From Phenylobacterium sp. (GTDB lineage Bacteria > Pseudomonadota > Alphaproteobacteria > Caulobacterales > Caulobacteraceae), in contig JAQVDF010000145.1 of assembly GCA_028698405.1 (NCBI GenBank), positions 1 to 5,757 of the forward strand: a stretch of 5,757 nt of DNA, in the 5' to 3' direction. Positions 4,927 to 5,757 of the stretch are shown here, piece by piece. The notes beneath the pieces are model-generated. The model worked only from the letters and a program-made list of their open reading frames with translations, made no database searches and was not told the DNA's origin. Position numbers and translations under genes: made by a program. Positions within the stretch are counted from its first letter, which is position 1; the number at the start of each line of letters is the position of its first letter.

Positions 4927-5757
4927 ATGGGGATGGACCCGCATATCAAGGCGCACGTCGAGGAGCAGGCCAAGGCCGCCGCCGCCAATCCCGCGCCGCC
5001 GCTTTCGGCCATCCCGCCGGAGATGGTGCGCGCCGGATACCGCGCCCAGCGCACGGCGATGAACGCCGGCGCGCCGAAGGACGTCGAGTCCCGCGACCTG
5101 CAGATCGGCGGCGCCGCGGGGCCGATCCCGGCGCGGCTCTACACGCCGGCCGGCGCGGCGGCGAAGACCGGCGGCCTCGTCTACTTCCACGGCGGCGGCT
5201 TCGTGATCGGCGACCTCGAAACCCACGACGGCCACTGCCGCCGTATGGCCGCGTACGGCGGCGTTCGGGTGCTGGCGGTGGAATACCGGCTGGCGCCGGA
5301 GCATCCCTTCCCCTGCGGGCACGACGATGCGCTGGCGGCGACCCGCTGGGCCTTCGACCACGCCGACGAGATCGGTTTCGACCGCACGAAGATCGCGGTG
5401 GGGGGCGACAGCGCCGGGGGCAACCTCGCCGCCTCGGTGGCGCTCGACCTGCGCGGCGATGCGGACCGCAAGCTCGCCTTCCAGCTGCTGCTCTATCCGG
5501 CCATCTGGCCGGTCGAGCCGACCAATTCGCGCAAGACCCTGGACGGGCCGGTGCTGACCCAGGCGGCGATGACCTGGTTCGAGACCTGCCTGGCCGCCGA
5601 AACCCACCCCCATGCCGCCCGCGCCGTGTTGGGCAAGGTAACCGACGTCTCGGGCGCGCCGCCGGCCCTGGTGGTCACCGCCGGCCTCGACCTGCTGAAG
5701 GACGAGGGCCGCGAATGGGCCGAAAAGCTCAACGCCGCGGGCCTCCCTGCCCGGCCC
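4927..5757 (+). CDS. Alpha/beta-hydrolase, HSL/family IV esterase type, C-terminus outside window
   Basis: The frame is open from the ATG at 4927 to the right edge (277 codons). The start is preceded by AGAAGG (4917-4922) at 4 nt; a second in-frame ATG at 4933 (MDPHIKAH) has a more usual 10-nt spacing and may be the true start. The hormone-sensitive-lipase fold is clear: the oxyanion-hole HGGG (88-91), EYRLAPEHPFP (119-129), nucleophile S162 in GDSAGG, and the acid D255 in AGLDLLKDEG. The catalytic His near the C-terminus must lie past 5757; the family is usually about 300-330 residues, so about 30-50 are missing. It hydrolyses carboxylic esters, and some relatives act on lactones. No signal peptide is seen. 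Sixteen bases separate it from the ligase, so the two are probably one transcript. The exact substrate is unknown. Confidence 0.92.
   Translation, partial: MGMDPHIKAHVEEQAKAAAANPAPPLSAIPPEMVRAGYRAQRTAMNAGAPKDVESRDLQIGGAAGPIPARLYTPAGAAAKTGGLVYFHGGGFVIGDLETHDGHCRRMAAYGGVRVLAVEYRLAPEHPFPCGHDDALAATRWAFDHADEIGFDRTKIAVGGDSAGGNLAASVALDLRGDADRKLAFQLLLYPAIWPVEPTNSRKTLDGPVLTQAAMTWFETCLAAETHPHAARAVLGKVTDVSGAPPALVVTAGLDLLKDEGREWAEKLNAAGLPARP

Noticed and set aside
4672..5613. A 313-codon open frame on the minus strand opposite the hydrolase gene
   Set aside because: It crosses the ligase-hydrolase boundary, lies opposite clear HGGG and GDSAGG motifs, and is low-complexity Arg/Ala/Pro sequence.
1..5757. 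Defence, CRISPR, phage, transposon or RNA-gene signals
   Set aside because: No spaced direct repeats, terminal inverted repeats, transposase or integrase motifs, tRNA-like folds or nuclease/toxin motifs were seen; apart from the SDR deletion the genes are ordinary metabolic families.

Overview
The window is high-G+C bacterial DNA with densely packed genes, strong GGAG/AGGAGG ribosome binding sites and heavy use of GC-ending codons. Protein style, including a tiny membrane peptide ending in EFGRLD just before a pteridine-reductase-like SDR, suggests an alphaproteobacterium, most likely Caulobacterales (Caulobacter/Phenylobacterium type). This assignment comes from remembered family resemblance, not from a search.

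Left part (1-723): a leftward pair of genes. A 26-residue single-pass membrane peptide (599-519) is followed 22 bp later by a short-chain dehydrogenase of the FolM/pteridine reductase type (start 496, running off the left edge). The SDR reads straight from its NLRAP segment into its VNGIGPGPT segment, so the middle of the fold, with the catalytic Tyr-x-x-x-Lys, is missing although the frame stays open. The 124-bp gap at 600-723 is a divergent control region with an imperfect inverted repeat whose two arms resemble back-to-back -35 boxes.

Right part (724-5757): four rightward genes that look catabolic. They are an SMP-30/gluconolactonase-like protein (724-1659), an NAD(P)-dependent aldehyde dehydrogenase (1854-3290), an AMP-forming acyl-CoA ligase (3351-4910) and an HSL/family IV alpha/beta-hydrolase (4927 to the right edge, C-terminus missing). 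A promoter with a perfect 7-1-7 palindrome filling its spacer precedes the aldehyde dehydrogenase. A strong intrinsic terminator lies between the dehydrogenase and the ligase. The ligase and hydrolase are 16 bp apart and probably co-transcribed.

Taken together, two potential ester or lactone hydrolases, an aldehyde oxidiser and an acid:CoA ligase would suit a route that opens a lactone or ester, oxidises the resulting omega-hydroxy/oxo compound to an acid and feeds it into beta-oxidation. The substrate cannot be read from the sequence. No RNA genes, CRISPR arrays, insertion sequences or phage genes are visible.
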